Source: Verrucomicrobiota bacterium (GTDB lineage Bacteria; Verrucomicrobiota; Verrucomicrobiia; Chthoniobacterales; UBA10450). Taken from it: a stretch of DNA of 6,562 bases. Below the pieces are notes generated by a model. The model did not search any database and had not been told where the DNA came from. It saw only the letters and a program-made list of their open reading frames with translations. Made by a program: the position numbers and the translations under genes. Each line of letters starts with the position of its first letter. Position 1 is the stretch's first letter. Of the stretch, positions 6,119 through 6,562 are shown piece by piece. The stretch is from positions 1 to 6,562 of the forward strand of contig QHPZ01000030.1 of the NCBI GenBank assembly GCA_003219225.1, read 5' to 3'.

Positions 6119-6562
6119 GCGCGCCTGAATCAGCGGCCGCGGCGACGGTTCGACCGGAAGAACACGGCCGGAGCACGGGCTTTTATCGTTCTTCAGTCGG
6201 CAAAAAGATGATCGTCGCGATTACGGGGATCATTCTGATCCTCTTCGTCGTCGGTCATTTGTTAGGCAACCTGCAGATCTTCCTCGGCCCGGATTGGATC
6301 AACGGCTACTCGCGGCATCTGCGCGATCTCGGCCCGTTGCTGTGGCTGATCCGAATTTTTCTCCTCGTTACGGTAGTCGTTCACATTTACGTCACGATCC
6401 ACCTCGCGATCGATAATCGACGCGCCCGACCCGAGCGGTATCGCGAGCGCGATTACGTGAAGGCGACGTTTGCCTCGCGTCACATGGTAATGAGCGGGCT
6501 GATCGTGCTGGCGTTCATCATTTATCACCTCGCCCATTTCACGGTGCGAGTCACCGACCGGC
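6115..6562 (+). CDS. sdhC: Succinate dehydrogenase/fumarate reductase cytochrome b subunit, b558 family (partial, 3' end cut)
   Basis: This is the membrane anchor of complex II, which binds haem b and passes electrons from the flavoprotein and iron-sulfur subunits to quinone. The 149 residues present begin with a soluble Ala-rich stretch and then FYRSSVGKKMIVAITG, typical for the b558 (single-subunit anchor) type. Three membrane segments are visible, at about 32-58, 73-98 and 122-145. Candidate haem ligands are H48 (VVGHLLGN), H90/H96 (VVHIYVTIHLA) and H138/H141 (IYHLAHF). A charged cytoplasmic loop RRARPERYRERD lies at 102-113. The family is normally 200 residues or more with five helices, so about a third or more of the gene is missing. 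It starts within the pyrE stop (ATGA at 6115-6118), which suggests translational coupling. In this family sdhA and sdhB usually follow, beyond the window. Confidence 0.92.
   Translation, partial: MSAPESAAAATVRPEEHGRSTGFYRSSVGKKMIVAITGIILILFVVGHLLGNLQIFLGPDWINGYSRHLRDLGPLLWLIRIFLLVTVVVHIYVTIHLAIDNRRARPERYRERDYVKATFASRHMVMSGLIVLAFIIYHLAHFTVRVTDR

Noticed and set aside
1..6562. Undescribed defence, mobile or biosynthetic system
   Set aside because: All genes are recognisable housekeeping or common enzyme families; no transposase, integrase, CRISPR repeats, toxin-antitoxin pair, tRNA or rRNA was seen.

Overview
The window (6562 bp, GC in the mid to high fifties by eye) looks like a chromosomal housekeeping segment of a member of the Verrucomicrobiota, most likely near Chthoniobacterales/Spartobacteria. 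The basis is inference from several signs: a SecA with the QLRGRCARQGDPG form of motif VI and a long insertion in its preprotein-binding region, as I recall from PVC/FCB-type SecA; a Thermus-type PyrE; a b558-type SdhC; weak or absent Shine-Dalgarno sequences; and palindromic intergenic repeats. No 16S rRNA or tRNA gene is present to confirm this.

Layout from left to right. (1) A minus-strand gene cut by the left edge encodes a Tat-exported metallophosphatase/5'-nucleotidase. (2) Diverging from it is a small plus-strand VOC (glyoxalase-fold) metalloenzyme gene; the outermost ATG starts of the two genes overlap in one CATG. (3) A 45-bp convergent junction carries a perfect 12-bp inverted repeat and leads into (4) secA on the minus strand, which fills almost 3 kb. 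(5) A 117-bp divergent spacer holds a dispersed-repeat-like element and a possible secA promoter. (6) On the plus strand follow ridA, a 93-bp spacer with a 71-bp palindromic element, pyrE, and the first 149 codons of sdhC, which overlaps the pyrE stop codon as ATGA and runs off the right edge.

The genes do not form one pathway. SecA drives protein export through SecYEG. RidA removes reactive enamine/imine intermediates of amino-acid metabolism. PyrE makes orotidylate in pyrimidine synthesis. SdhC anchors succinate dehydrogenase in the membrane. The 5'-nucleotidase would release phosphate and nucleoside outside the cytoplasm. The pyrE-sdhC overlap suggests one transcript.

I see no defence system, CRISPR array, prophage, transposase or biosynthetic cluster. 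The most notable observation is an apparent clean in-frame loss of about 26 residues from the first nucleotide-binding domain of SecA. After it come the three different palindromic or repeat-like spacers and the altered nucleotide-binding motif of the 5'-nucleotidase. All comparisons with other proteins are from memory; no alignment or search was run.
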